Origin: Bacteroidales bacterium
Lineage (GTDB): Bacteria > Bacteroidota > Bacteroidia > Bacteroidales > VadinHA17
Reading direction: 5' to 3'
Length of the DNA stretch: 45,942 nt
Assembly (NCBI GenBank): GCA_003141415.1
Contig: PLLX01000099.1
Coordinates: 1,356 to 47,297, forward strand
Part shown: piece by piece, positions 25,501 through 33,711 of the stretch
How the letters are laid out: each line of letters starts with the position of its first letter
Numbering within the stretch: position 1 is the first letter of the stretch
Position numbers and translations under genes: made by a program
Notes under the pieces: model-generated
Database searches by the model: none
The model's input: the letters and a program-made list of their open reading frames with translations, nothing else
Told to the model about the DNA's origin: nothing

Positions 25501-26214
25501 TCAATTAATCTGATAGGTTACTCCAAACCGGATAAGTCTGGAATAGCTTTCCCATCTGCCATCTCCTTTAACCCACATCTCATAATTTAGTAACCCATAG
25601 GTATAACCGGAATATATACCGATTTTTTTATATTTAGCAGAAACCTTAATATCCGGTCTGATGTCAACTCCGATAGTTTTATAATCCTGCGAAACTGAAT
25701 ATCTTATCCCGTTGGTTGCAGTTGCATTTCCTTTTTCAGTTGAACTTAAACGATAACCAACCTCAATCCCTGAAGTTAAGTCGAAGGAAATATTGCTGGA
25801 AGTTATCCTGTATCCTAAAAATGGATTAGAATTCAAACAGCCGGAGATTAGAAAAGCTTTCCCGGTTGCACTATACTGATATGTGGAATTACCTGTGTAA
25901 CCATCTATCCTGTCAATATTCATTTTACTCCTAAGCGTTTCATAACCTAATTCAATTCCAAAAAGAAAATTCCCTTTCGTAACTCTATTCAAATTAAATG
26001 AAATACCATAACAAAGAGCACTTTTAGTACCATATACACCATTTGTATAACCCGAATTTGTCTGGTCATCCCAATTAATAGAGGTAGTGCCCCTGGCAGT
26101 AAGCCCTGAAAATGAGAAAAGCCCTGAATTCAGAGCTCCGTTTAACTCTGTTTTCTGTCCCAAGAGATTTGAGAGAAAAAATATAAAGGTAAAAGTTAAT
26201 AAAATCTGTTTCAT
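25501..26214 (-). CDS. Outer-membrane beta-barrel protein
   Basis: With ATG 26214 the protein has 237 residues and a signal peptide (MKQILLTFTFIFFLSNLLGQ). The rest alternates in the way of membrane strands and ends in an aromatic/hydrophobic strand (LIRFGVTYQIN), as barrels do. Phrases such as LFGIELGYETLRSK and DLTSGIEVGYRL suggest a small 8-12-strand barrel. The specific family was not recognised. It precedes the acetylesterase gene by 45 bp, so they may be cotranscribed. An earlier in-frame start eight codons upstream is hydrophilic and less likely. Confidence 0.75.
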   Translation of the reverse strand: MKQILLTFTFIFFLSNLLGQKTELNGALNSGLFSFSGLTARGTTSINWDDQTNSGYTNGVYGTKSALCYGISFNLNRVTKGNFLFGIELGYETLRSKMNIDRIDGYTGNSTYQYSATGKAFLISGCLNSNPFLGYRITSSNISFDLTSGIEVGYRLSSTEKGNATATNGIRYSVSQDYKTIGVDIRPDIKVSAKYKKIGIYSGYTYGLLNYEMWVKGDGRWESYSRLIRFGVTYQIN

Positions 26215-26428
26215 AGATGATTTATTTGATCGCAACAACCCGGCTGTAGTTATTTATTTATACAGACTTTTCTTTAGACCAATTGGTTTTAGTAAATATA
26301 ATTATCGTATATCAATTAAACAAGTTGACTCGTTCATAACTGGAACACTTTTTGCTGTTAATTAATTAACTTTACCTAGTTATCTAAGAAAACTAAATAT
26401 CTGATAATAATTTGCGTGTCTCTCACTT

Positions 26429-27112
26429 ATGAGAAAACTAAAATTCCTTTTCGCAATTTTAATAATTGGCTGTCTCAGCTGCAGGAAAGATAAATTTGAT
26501 CCCGGCGCTTGCCCCGGAGATAATTGTATTACTGTAAGCGGATTCGTTTTCGACAGATTAACCAGGGAGCCACTTTCATCCGCTGACATCAAAATAACCT
26601 ATGAGGAAAATTGTGGTTTTTGCGGAACAGGATGCCCTGATAGGAAATTTGATCTGGGATCGGTTTCAACAGACAAAAGTGGTTATTTTAAAAATGATAT
26701 TTCATCAAAAGAATTCCAGGGTATTACCGGTTCTTATTCATTTAATATAACCTTTGATAATTACATTGATGAACATGTTTATGTTACCAACAATAATCAG
26801 AAAAGTCTGTCAATCCAATCATTTTTAAGTCCACCAGCCTACCTGAACCTCAGAATAAATCTATCAGGTACAAATAATATAGAATATTTCGGTCTGGATT
26901 TAATACCTGACTCTCCCTCCGGCAATTCTGTAGCAGATTATAACAGTGACGTACACGGGTTGTTTGCCGATACGACAATAGTATTTAAAGTCCCGGCAGA
27001 GAGAATTATTTACATTGGTTATCTTTTAAAGACAAGCACTGCCGAAAAACATGTAAATGAATCGGTAACAATTGAAAGATTTAAAACAAAGGATTTTCAG
27101 ATTAATGAATGA
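26429..27112 (+). CDS. Lipoprotein with carboxypeptidase-regulatory-like domain
   Basis: This 227-residue protein has a lipobox GCLSC (Cys about 18). Residues about 33-115 resemble a CarboxypepD_reg-like beta sandwich: ITVSGFVFDRLTREPLSSADIKI, STDKSGYFKNDI and YSFNITFDNYI. A Cys cluster (CGFCGTGC, about 63-70) inside this domain may form disulfides. The C-terminal half is unassigned beta-rich sequence. It is diverged from the barrel gene at 25501-26214 by 214 bp. Function unknown; probably on the periplasmic or surface face of a membrane. Confidence 0.8.
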   Translation: MRKLKFLFAILIIGCLSCRKDKFDPGACPGDNCITVSGFVFDRLTREPLSSADIKITYEENCGFCGTGCPDRKFDLGSVSTDKSGYFKNDISSKEFQGITGSYSFNITFDNYIDEHVYVTNNNQKSLSIQSFLSPPAYLNLRINLSGTNNIEYFGLDLIPDSPSGNSVADYNSDVHGLFADTTIVFKVPAERIIYIGYLLKTSTAEKHVNESVTIERFKTKDFQINE

Positions 27113-27196
27113 GAGCCTATACAACATAAACTTTGGTGTAATACGGGATTAAGCTCATTCTGACAATTTTGGAAGTTTTGGGAATTTATATATTTT

Positions 27197-27658
27197 ATGA
27201 AATATCTTACTTATCTGCTTGTTTGCTTACTACTGGTAATAAGTTCCTGCAAAAAAACCGAAATACCAGGCCCCGGTCCATTGGTTGGATCCTGGATGTG
27301 GGTTTACACCTGGAATGATGGCGCACCGGGACCAACAAATCCATTGACACCTCAGAACGGAGGTTTTGGCGAGTATTTAGATCTAAATTCAGATTATTCC
27401 TGGACCAGCAGTATATATGGTTCAACAATTAAGTCAATGCTTGTAATCGGAAACTTTTCAATCGGACATGGCCGCTATACTCCATACAAGGGTGCATATA
27501 CTTATGATTATGACAGCATAGTATTTTATAAAAACAGTGTCTATTCGGATGCAACGGTTGAATATTTTAGAGTATCAAATGATACACTCATGTTTTGTTC
27601 GTGTTTTAGCGGATTGATTGGCAGTACGTCAAAAACGTATGTAAAACAGAGCGACTAG
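27197..27658 (+). CDS. Small lipoprotein, lipocalin-like
   Basis: This 153-residue protein has a lipobox ISSC (Cys about 18). After a Pro-rich linker, LVGSWMWVYTWNDG opens a small beta-barrel-like domain with LDLNSDYSWTSSIYG, YDSIVFYK and VSNDTLMFCSC. This resembles the lipocalin-like lipoproteins frequent in Bacteroidota. It follows the previous lipoprotein by 84 bp on the same strand, possibly as a pair. No ligand can be named. Confidence 0.75.
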   Translation: MKYLTYLLVCLLLVISSCKKTEIPGPGPLVGSWMWVYTWNDGAPGPTNPLTPQNGGFGEYLDLNSDYSWTSSIYGSTIKSMLVIGNFSIGHGRYTPYKGAYTYDYDSIVFYKNSVYSDATVEYFRVSNDTLMFCSCFSGLIGSTSKTYVKQSD

Positions 27659-27699
27659 AATGTTTAGGTATTATCCAAATGTTTCCGGAGAACTGATGC

Positions 27700-28002
27700 C
27701 TAGAAGTTAATTATCGAATCTACGGTTTCGAGTAAAAGTTTGATTTCAATGTAGAATCTTCTGCCACTTCTGGTGTCTACAGGTGAAACGAATTTGTAAG
27801 TGGACTCAAAAATAGTTTTTATAAGATAATCGATTCCATCTGACAGGATAACTGATTTACTGAAAATTTTAGGGTCATCGTTTGCAATAAGATTAACTGT
27901 AATCTCAGTATCAGAATTATTGTTGTTACCAGGATCAGGATTAACTTTTATGCATCCCCAGCCCGATAAAATAATTGCTATAATGAATATTATTTTTTTC
28001 AT
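27700..28002 (-). CDS. Very small putative lipoprotein
   Basis: With ATG 28002 the protein has 100 residues. A hydrophobic N-terminus ends at WGC (Cys about 17), an imperfect lipobox. A short Asn-rich linker and one beta-rich stretch (TEITVNLIANDDPKIFSK) follow. The family was not recognised. It comes 11 bp after the next lipoprotein gene, whose TAG stop overlaps an alternative GTG start at 28014, so the two are cotranscribed. It converges with the gene ending at 27658. Confidence 0.65.
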   Translation of the reverse strand: MKKIIFIIAIILSGWGCIKVNPDPGNNNNSDTEITVNLIANDDPKIFSKSVILSDGIDYLIKTIFESTYKFVSPVDTRSGRRFYIEIKLLLETVDSIINF

Positions 28003-28013
28003 TATGTCAGTCA

Positions 28014-28460
28014 CTATTTGATCTTTCTAAAAGTCAGGACAGATTTCTTTGTAATAATATACTTTGAAAATTTACCCACAGTGATGGTCAGATTTGGCTC
28101 ATCGAACCTGAAATAATAAGTTCCGCCTTCCATCGAATCTGATAATCCATCTACAACAGAAATGCTGTCTCCGGAAATTTTGTACGAATAGGCAGTACTT
28201 CCGATTGCAGGCAGCCAATAACCATTTGTCATAGCAAAACCTCTGGACAAGTAGAAAAAACCTGAATCAATGTTTGAATTGAAACTAATTGTATCAGTTC
28301 CTGTATTCACTTCAACCCATGAACCTGTAAGTCCTTTCGGAAGGGTACCTGAGTCAGGGAAATCGACCAATTTGTCTTTCTGACAAGAGAAAAGGAGACT
28401 ACCAAGAAATAATGCAGCTATCAAATAGGAGTAGCATTTTATTAGTTTGTCTGTTTTCAT
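28014..28460 (-). CDS. Small lipoprotein, lipocalin-like
   Basis: This 148-residue protein has a lipobox LLFSC (Cys about 26). LTGSWVEVNTGTDTISFNS opens a lipocalin-like fold with YSYKISGDSISVVDG and YYFRFDEPNLTITVGKFSKY, closing in strand-like VLTFRKI. It is similar in style to the plus-strand lipoprotein at 27197-27658 (both begin with a GSW motif), possibly a distant paralog. It is the first gene of the pair with 27700-28002. No consensus promoter is visible upstream. Confidence 0.75.
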   Translation of the reverse strand: MKTDKLIKCYSYLIAALFLGSLLFSCQKDKLVDFPDSGTLPKGLTGSWVEVNTGTDTISFNSNIDSGFFYLSRGFAMTNGYWLPAIGSTAYSYKISGDSISVVDGLSDSMEGGTYYFRFDEPNLTITVGKFSKYIITKKSVLTFRKIK

Positions 28461-28670
28461 AATTGCGTAAGTTTAGAGGTTCTTTATACTACAACAATCC
28501 TTGTTCATATTTTCACCACAAAAATCGAGCCAGCCATGAGAAATAAAAATAACAATCTTTTACATAAAATCCTTTTAATGTTATAGTTAGTTTTTGTAAT
28601 GCCGATTATCCTGTTAATCGTACAATTAACAATATAATGTTTCATCGGAGGATTTTCTATCTGATCTGAA

Positions 28671-28805
28671 TTATTTCCAGTAATTTTTCATTAAGGCAGT
28701 CACCCAGACCGGCTGGTGGATATCTCCTTTCGGCTGATTTTCTTTAAAAACGGGTTTAATGTCCAGAAACGGGGTTCCGTCAATGGCATCGAGATATTTA
28801 ACTTT
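28671..28805 (-). pseudogene. trmO: TrmO C-terminal remnant
   Basis: On the minus strand this frame encodes 44 residues plus a TAA stop, read directly after an in-frame TGA at 28808-28806 and with no start codon. It contains VKYLDAIDGTPFLDIKPVF, then HQPVWVTALMKNYW, matching the C-terminal end of TrmO/TsaA-type tRNA m6t6A37 methyltransferases (DGTPxLDIKP is the family mark). The remaining two thirds of the gene are absent. The 5' break lies about 20 bp from the CACAGAG phrase at 28828. This is a decayed fragment, not a functional gene. Confidence 0.75.
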
Positions 28806-28827
28806 TCAAGATGCGAAAATTCAGAGC

Positions 28828-28851
28828 TACACAGAGGGCCACAGAGAAGGC
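28828..28851. repeat. CACAGAG-type repeat phrase
   Basis: TACACAGAGGGCCACAGAGA holds two CACAGAG units. It lies between the glycosyltransferase stop and the trmO remnant and resembles the phrases at 10101-10130 and 33894-33931. Confidence 0.45.
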
Positions 28852-28879
28852 AGGAGATAAAGAGATAAGAAATACAATA

Positions 28880-30442
28880 TTATCTGCAATAGAGTTTCTT
28901 CTTTTCAATCGCTTTTTGTTTGTATACTTCCTGCACATTGACTGCAGGATCAGTGCAAAGAAAAACAAGGAGCCCTTTTTCCCTGGAAAAGGAGTCTACG
29001 ATGCAACCAACCTCTGTAACATTACTGAATAATTTTTTTATATCCCCTATCTCACTATTTATATAAATAAAAGGTCCATCAGGAATAGTATCAGGAGCCC
29101 ACATTACATAACTTTCAAGAAATGTAATTGCATCAGGCAGGTTATATTCTTTCCCATAAAAATTAATTGCTCCTGCGTTGCCATAATCACTCTCAACATA
29201 AATGGTACATTTTCTTTGTTCCTCTTTTGATAATTGGTTATAAGTCTTTGTAACATAGCCGGTTAATTCACGCCATCCGGTCATATCGGCATATATCTGC
29301 GAAATATTGTGGATTTTCCCGTCTTCCCATCGATAAAAAGGATAGACGATCAAATGATTTGTCTTTTCCTTGTATCTCAATAGCTCATTAAAAGGTAAAA
29401 CAGGTATCCCGAATGGCAAGGCAATTAAAGAGAAAGAAAGAGTTATGAAAAGAACAAAATAATTGATATAGCTCAATCTGCCATTGAAATATTTCTCTAG
29501 TGTATAGCCACCAAAAGCAAATAAAAATGGTATTAATCCTAGTATATAATAGCCTTTACCTTTCGAGATTAAAAACAGAAGGATAATTGACAAAGAAGCT
29601 ACACCTATGTATTGGTGTGTTTTTTCCTGTTTTAAGAATAAAAGAGACACAAGACCGGTTATCCAAATTAAAGTAGAGGCCAAATTTAAACTGAAGAGGT
29701 CAATTAAAAAGTTACTGACCGACATATTAACCATCTGAGTCTTTTTCAATTCACTCATGTGATAAACTACTGGCCAGCCATGTGTGTATTGCCAAAGAAG
29801 GTTAGGAAGGATCATGACTAAACCGATAATAATTGAAAAAATAAAATACCTGGAATTAAACAGTTTCCTGTGACCGCTAAAAAGTAATGCTACGAAAAAT
29901 CCAAGTATGTAGAATAACACAGAATATTTATTCAGAAATGCCAGACCCAGCAGTATCCCGATCACTATCCAATGTTCAGGATTGTTTTGAGATATCATCC
30001 TGAACAAAAAATATGTTGTTAAGAGCCATAAAAACTGTTCAATTACATTCGGTGTGAAGAGGGTATCGAAAAGCAAAAAACCGGTTGAAAATAAAAATGC
30101 TGATGATGCTATAATTAACGCAAGAATACCTCCACCCAATTCCCTGACGATTTTTGCAATTATAAAAAGGGAAGCCGCTCCCAGTAAAGCCGGAATAAGA
30201 CGGATTCCAAAAACCGAATAGCCGAAGATGCTTTTTATAATATAAGAAAGGAAACCAATCACAGGTGGTACCGTGGCATAACCAAAGCTCAGATGGTCAG
30301 CCATATTGAAATAGAGCATTTCATCGCGGTGAAGTTCATAGTTTGTGCTCGTAAAGAAATGTAAACAGAGTTTGACAACAATGAATAGAATTGCGACAAT
30401 CCAATAATTGCTTATTTTAAAATTTGCTTTTAATGTTCTCAT
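28880..30442 (-). CDS. GT39/ArnT-like membrane glycosyltransferase
   Basis: With ATG 30442 the protein has 520 residues. It has about ten or eleven membrane helices and a soluble C-terminal part (about 370-520). The first loop holds NYELHRDEMLYFNMADHLSFGYATVPP, where the Asp-Glu pair and the following PP are typical of dolichyl/undecaprenyl-phosphate sugar transferases of the PMT_2 type. These enzymes move a sugar from a lipid-phosphate carrier to protein or lipid on the periplasmic side. An in-frame ATG 38 codons upstream would translate the repeat phrase at 30456-30505 and is rejected. The DUF4097/sigma-factor genes upstream run the same way after a 159-bp gap, so coregulation is possible. 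Confidence 0.88.
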   Translation of the reverse strand: MRTLKANFKISNYWIVAILFIVVKLCLHFFTSTNYELHRDEMLYFNMADHLSFGYATVPPVIGFLSYIIKSIFGYSVFGIRLIPALLGAASLFIIAKIVRELGGGILALIIASSAFLFSTGFLLFDTLFTPNVIEQFLWLLTTYFLFRMISQNNPEHWIVIGILLGLAFLNKYSVLFYILGFFVALLFSGHRKLFNSRYFIFSIIIGLVMILPNLLWQYTHGWPVVYHMSELKKTQMVNMSVSNFLIDLFSLNLASTLIWITGLVSLLFLKQEKTHQYIGVASLSIILLFLISKGKGYYILGLIPFLFAFGGYTLEKYFNGRLSYINYFVLFITLSFSLIALPFGIPVLPFNELLRYKEKTNHLIVYPFYRWEDGKIHNISQIYADMTGWRELTGYVTKTYNQLSKEEQRKCTIYVESDYGNAGAINFYGKEYNLPDAITFLESYVMWAPDTIPDGPFIYINSEIGDIKKLFSNVTEVGCIVDSFSREKGLLVFLCTDPAVNVQEVYKQKAIEKKKLYCR

Positions 30443-30455
30443 TATAAAAAAATTA

Positions 30456-30505
30456 ACCACAAAGGATCTCGAAGTATAACTCAAAGTAACACAAAGGCAA
30501 AAACA
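30456..30505. repeat. CACAAAG-type repeat phrase
   Basis: TTAACCACAAAGGATCTCG and AGTAACACAAAGGCAAAAAC are two units of the common ACCACAAAG...CACAAAG intergenic phrase. It lies in the gap between the glycosyltransferase and DUF4097 genes. Confidence 0.45.
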
Positions 30506-30601
30506 AATATGGGGATTTGCGAGCAAAAAACAATGCCGTTTAGAAAAGGCAGTCATGCATTTCTAAACGACATTGGTTAACCTAAACTTTATCCGGAAGC
30601 T

Positions 30602-31429
30602 TTATTTGGCAGCTTTTTTCACATAAATATCCCCCTGCATGTTTTTCATCATCATTTCAGGTCCGCCGCCATTGATCTTTCCATAAACCCAGTCATCCTT
30701 TTTTATCTTATACATACCAGGCTCAGTAATCTTATCTACTTTTGCCGGAGTTTTATCAATATCTACATCGAAATCGCTGAATACATCTCCATTATCTGAC
30801 TTTAATTTCAGATTGGCTTTTGTATCTGCCGGAAGAGTAACATTGACGTCGCCATTAAGAGTTGAGAATGCCATCGGGGCTTTCGGATCAACACTTTTGA
30901 AAGTCACATTTACATCTCCGTTAACGGTATTGGCAACTACTGATCCTGAAATATTTGTAAGAGTGATCTTGTCATTCACATTATTCACTTCCAGTTCACC
31001 ACTTACATTTTCAACAACTATCTCGCCATCGTTTACCGTACCCAATTTGAGCTTCACATCCTGTGGAATTTTAAGATCGAGATCAACAGCCCTGTTGGGA
31101 TTGCCAGTATTCACTGTGACAGTATTGTCAGCTTCTTTCGCAGTGATTTCAAAGCCTCCGGGTGTCGAAATACGTTTCATACCGTTTTCAGATGTTTTCG
31201 ATCCTTCTTCATCGCTGCCCGTTCTGGGAGAAGCATTGATTACTATGTCTTTCCCGTCATATCCGGTAACCTTAATTGCTCCGGTTACCAGATGTACTTT
31301 TAAAGAATATGCTTTCCCGGGGCTGCTTAATGGCACAGTTAATGTTTCAGGTGAACCCGATTGTGCAAGAGATTTTGTTGCGATCATAAGGCTTAGTAAT
31401 ACCAGGCCTGCAATTTTCATGTTTTTCAT
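30602..31429 (-). CDS. DUF4097 beta-strand repeat protein (first)
   Basis: This 275-residue protein has a signal peptide (about 1-22, ending SLAQ). The rest is a series of short repeats forming a beta-solenoid: VKLKLGTVNDGEIVVENVSG, ELEVNNVNDKITLTNISG, VVANTVNGDVNVTFKSV and FSTLNGDVNVTLPAD. This is the DUF4097 pattern. It lies 11 bp behind a second DUF4097 gene that shares the same VNDG...NVSG...NNVN...TVNGDV order, so the two are paralogs. Both follow an ECF sigma/anti-sigma pair. Location is periplasm or outer membrane; the molecular role is unknown, possibly adhesion or envelope binding. Confidence 0.9.
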   Translation of the reverse strand: MKNMKIAGLVLLSLMIATKSLAQSGSPETLTVPLSSPGKAYSLKVHLVTGAIKVTGYDGKDIVINASPRTGSDEEGSKTSENGMKRISTPGGFEITAKEADNTVTVNTGNPNRAVDLDLKIPQDVKLKLGTVNDGEIVVENVSGELEVNNVNDKITLTNISGSVVANTVNGDVNVTFKSVDPKAPMAFSTLNGDVNVTLPADTKANLKLKSDNGDVFSDFDVDIDKTPAKVDKITEPGMYKIKKDDWVYGKINGGGPEMMMKNMQGDIYVKKAAK

Positions 31430-31440
31430 AATTGTATGGA

Positions 31441-32307
31441 TTAAGATTGTTTTTTAATATAGACGTTTCCGTTAAGTGTTTCGAATTTGAATATCTTACC
31501 TCCTTTGCCAAAACGGACGGAAGTAATTGCGTTGAGTTTATAGACTATCTCTTCGCCTTTCTTTTCCCGGACTTTCGTAACCGTAGCCGGCAGCCGTTCA
31601 ACCTTTTGAAAATCGGTATAGAATTCCCCGTTCATGCTTTTAAACTGAAGATCAGCTGAAAGACCTGGCTGATAGCTTACGCGGATATTACCGTTAATTG
31701 TGTAGTAAGATGATTCTTCAGGCGGATTATTAAGATAATTGACAGATACATCTCCATTTACGGTATGTGCGAATGTTGTTCCTTTCGCATTTTTAACTGA
31801 TATTTCTTCATTCACATTATTTATATAGAGTGTTCCGCTGACATTATTTACCGATATAACCCCATCATTTACAGTTGAGATATGAAGGTTTATGCCGAAT
31901 GGAACTTTAACCGTAAAATCAACATTATAGTTATAATCCATTTCACGATGGTCATCATTATATTGCCAATGTCTGTGCGGACGCGAATCATATGGCTCTG
32001 CTATATAGGCCATAATGGTATCTGTTCTTTCGTCGAAAGCAAGTCTGAATTCCTTTTTACCTGTTTCCAGAGTTTTAGAATCATCTGCTGTAATAGTCTT
32101 GTCCATTTCGAGCAGCACCTTATTTCCTGCATAGCCTTCCACCTTAATAAAACCTGTAATATTATAAATGAAGAGTGTATTTTCGGCGTCGTCTCCACTA
32201 AGCGTGAACTCCTTACTCATATGCTCTTTGAATTCCCTGACATTTGCTTTAGGGACGGTGCATATGATTCCCAATCCCATTAAAAGGGTAACTATTGCTT
32301 TTTTCAT
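31441..32307 (-). CDS. DUF4097 beta-strand repeat protein (second)
   Basis: This 288-residue protein has a signal-like N-terminus (about 1-22). Repeats at INLHISTVNDGVISVNNVSG, TLYINNVNEEISVKNAKG and TFAHTVNGDVSVNYLNN line up with those of the downstream DUF4097 protein. A His/Asp/Tyr-rich insert (RPHRHWQYNDDHREMDYNY, about 104-122) is absent from the paralog and might bind metal. It comes 22 bp after the anti-sigma gene. The repeat architecture is clear; the function is unknown. Confidence 0.9.
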   Translation of the reverse strand: MKKAIVTLLMGLGIICTVPKANVREFKEHMSKEFTLSGDDAENTLFIYNITGFIKVEGYAGNKVLLEMDKTITADDSKTLETGKKEFRLAFDERTDTIMAYIAEPYDSRPHRHWQYNDDHREMDYNYNVDFTVKVPFGINLHISTVNDGVISVNNVSGTLYINNVNEEISVKNAKGTTFAHTVNGDVSVNYLNNPPEESSYYTINGNIRVSYQPGLSADLQFKSMNGEFYTDFQKVERLPATVTKVREKKGEEIVYKLNAITSVRFGKGGKIFKFETLNGNVYIKKQS

Positions 32308-32329
32308 CTTTTATATTAAATATTAGTTA

Positions 32330-33148
32330 TCAGATCAATTTTTGAATACTTTTTTCAATGTTGAGTTTAACCATTTGATTCAGCCCTTTTCTACTGAGCA
32401 ACTTCTGCAGAGACTGAACTGAACTTTTCTCCTGCAATTTTACCATGGCATCTGCTATTGCTGATTGCATTATGGGTGAGTCCTGAAGGTCTATACTTCG
32501 TACAAGACCTTCGCGAACTCTTGGTTCACGGGATAATTTAACAAGAGCCTCAAGTGTTGAGAGTCTGACATTAACATTTGGATCCTCATTCAGAGTTGTG
32601 AACAGTGCATCTATTACTTTAAGATTGACATTACTTATTTCATCGGTATATGAAACTGCGCGTATACGCTGTGAGGCAGAAGGGTCCTGCAAGAGAGAGA
32701 GAACCATCAATTGTTTTACTTCCGAGACCTGGGAAGAAAGTGAATCAATCTGCCTGTTGTACGAAATTGTTGATTGTCCGGGCTTGTGCAACAGATACCC
32801 CAAAGTGAGTCCAAATGCTACTAGTATAAGACTGAATGCTAAACGAGGCTGTGCCTGAAGAAACCAATGTTCACGAAGTTTGTTTATCCATTCACCAATT
32901 GGATTTTTCTTTAAGATCAATTCTTCTTTATAATTTGAGAGTATAGCATCAAAGTTCGTAAGCATTGCTTCTGATGGATCGGGTTGGGGGATTTCTCCCA
33001 TGAGATCCCATACTTTTTTGGCTGCCTCAAATTCTGTCCGGCAATCTGTGCAACTGGCCAGATGGCTTTCAATCTCACTCCGCTGTGTCTGATCGAGGGC
33101 ATCAGTCAGAAGGAGTGTAAATTGTTCTCTGTAGTCTTTGCATTCCAT
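32330..33148 (-). CDS. Anti-sigma factor: zinc finger, one membrane helix, HEAT-like repeats
   Basis: With ATG 33148 the protein has 272 residues. The N-terminal cytosolic zf-HC2 anti-sigma domain shows Cys3 and His29-x3-Cys33-x2-Cys36 (HLASCTDC). One membrane helix follows at about 102-120 (AFSLILVAFGLTLGYLL). The periplasmic part has a coiled stretch (QIDSLSSQVSEVKQLMVLSLL) and then HEAT-like helical repeats (NVNLKVIDALFTTLNEDPNVNVRLSTLEALVKL; AIADAMVKLQEKSSVQSLQKLL). It probably holds the adjacent ECF sigma factor inactive. The start at 33148 is preferred over 33169 because it lies just outside the sigma gene and begins at the Cys-containing domain. Confidence 0.88.
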   Translation of the reverse strand: MECKDYREQFTLLLTDALDQTQRSEIESHLASCTDCRTEFEAAKKVWDLMGEIPQPDPSEAMLTNFDAILSNYKEELILKKNPIGEWINKLREHWFLQAQPRLAFSLILVAFGLTLGYLLHKPGQSTISYNRQIDSLSSQVSEVKQLMVLSLLQDPSASQRIRAVSYTDEISNVNLKVIDALFTTLNEDPNVNVRLSTLEALVKLSREPRVREGLVRSIDLQDSPIMQSAIADAMVKLQEKSSVQSLQKLLSRKGLNQMVKLNIEKSIQKLI

Positions 33149-33165
33149 ATTAATTTCTTTAATTC

Positions 33166-33711
33166 TCAATTTTTCAAATAGTTGATTTTTAACTGGTTAA
33201 ATGCACGATGAACCCTGACTTTTATTGCTCCTTCGGTTGTATTCAGTATTTTCGCTATTTCATGATATTTCAGTTCCTGGAAGCGGCATAATATCAGTAA
33301 TTCCCGGTTTTCATCGCTTAATTTTTCCATCGCTGTTTCAAGTGTTTTTAATTCCTGCTCTTTTTCCAATCGTGCATCTGTAAACTGTTCACCCTCAATT
33401 TTTTCTTCCCAATTCGTGAGGTCGGAATGAGACGGAGTTCTTTTAACTTTTCTGAAGTGATCATAAACTGCATTTCTTGCTATATGATACATCCACATTT
33501 TAAATTCACCAAAGCCCATAAAACCGCCAGGGTATTTCAACATTCTCAGAAATATATTCTGCACCATATCTTCACTTAACTCTTTCTGTCTGGTCATGTT
33601 AAAAATGAATCTGTACAACTGACGATGATACCGTTCATAAAGCAGGCCCATTTTATCAATGTCCCCATTTTTTACTTTCAGCATTAGCGCGTTATCCGAG
33701 AGCGTATCCAA
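33166..33711 (-). CDS. ECF-type RNA polymerase sigma factor
   Basis: This 181-residue protein has sigma region 2 (about 10-80: LLYERYHRQLYRFIFNMTRQKELSEDMVQNIFLRML, then GEFKMWMYHIARNAVYDHFRK). Region 4 follows (about 118-175: AMEKLSDENRELLILCRFQELKYHEIAKILNTTEGAIKVRVHRAFNQLK, the helix-turn-helix). It directs transcription of a small regulon, probably including the genes behind it. The anti-sigma gene follows after 17 bp, with two DUF4097 genes and a glycosyltransferase downstream. TATCTTTA (33792-33799, minus) is a near-consensus -7 element upstream. Confidence 0.95.
   Translation of the reverse strand: MDTLSDNALMLKVKNGDIDKMGLLYERYHRQLYRFIFNMTRQKELSEDMVQNIFLRMLKYPGGFMGFGEFKMWMYHIARNAVYDHFRKVKRTPSHSDLTNWEEKIEGEQFTDARLEKEQELKTLETAMEKLSDENRELLILCRFQELKYHEIAKILNTTEGAIKVRVHRAFNQLKINYLKN

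Larger units (their letters stand above)
28461..28879. other. Gap with trmO remnant and repeat phrase
   Basis: No intact gene lies here. The right half carries a 44-codon TrmO C-terminal remnant (28671-28805) next to a CACAGAG-type phrase (28828-28851). The left half (28461-28670) is AT-rich with nothing recognisable. Confidence 0.6.

Noticed and set aside
26429-28460. Possible toxin/immunity or defence cluster of small proteins
   Set aside because: All four are lipoproteins with lipocalin-like or carboxypeptidase-regulatory-like folds; no toxin, nuclease or immunity motif is present.
30443-30556. Longer N-terminus for the GT39 enzyme
   Set aside because: It would translate the CACAAAG repeat phrase and put a Cys-rich stretch before the first helix.
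30813-31457. 214-codon plus-strand frame opposite a DUF4097 gene
   Set aside because: It is the complement of the repeat-rich DUF4097 gene; the translation is low in complexity and no family fits.
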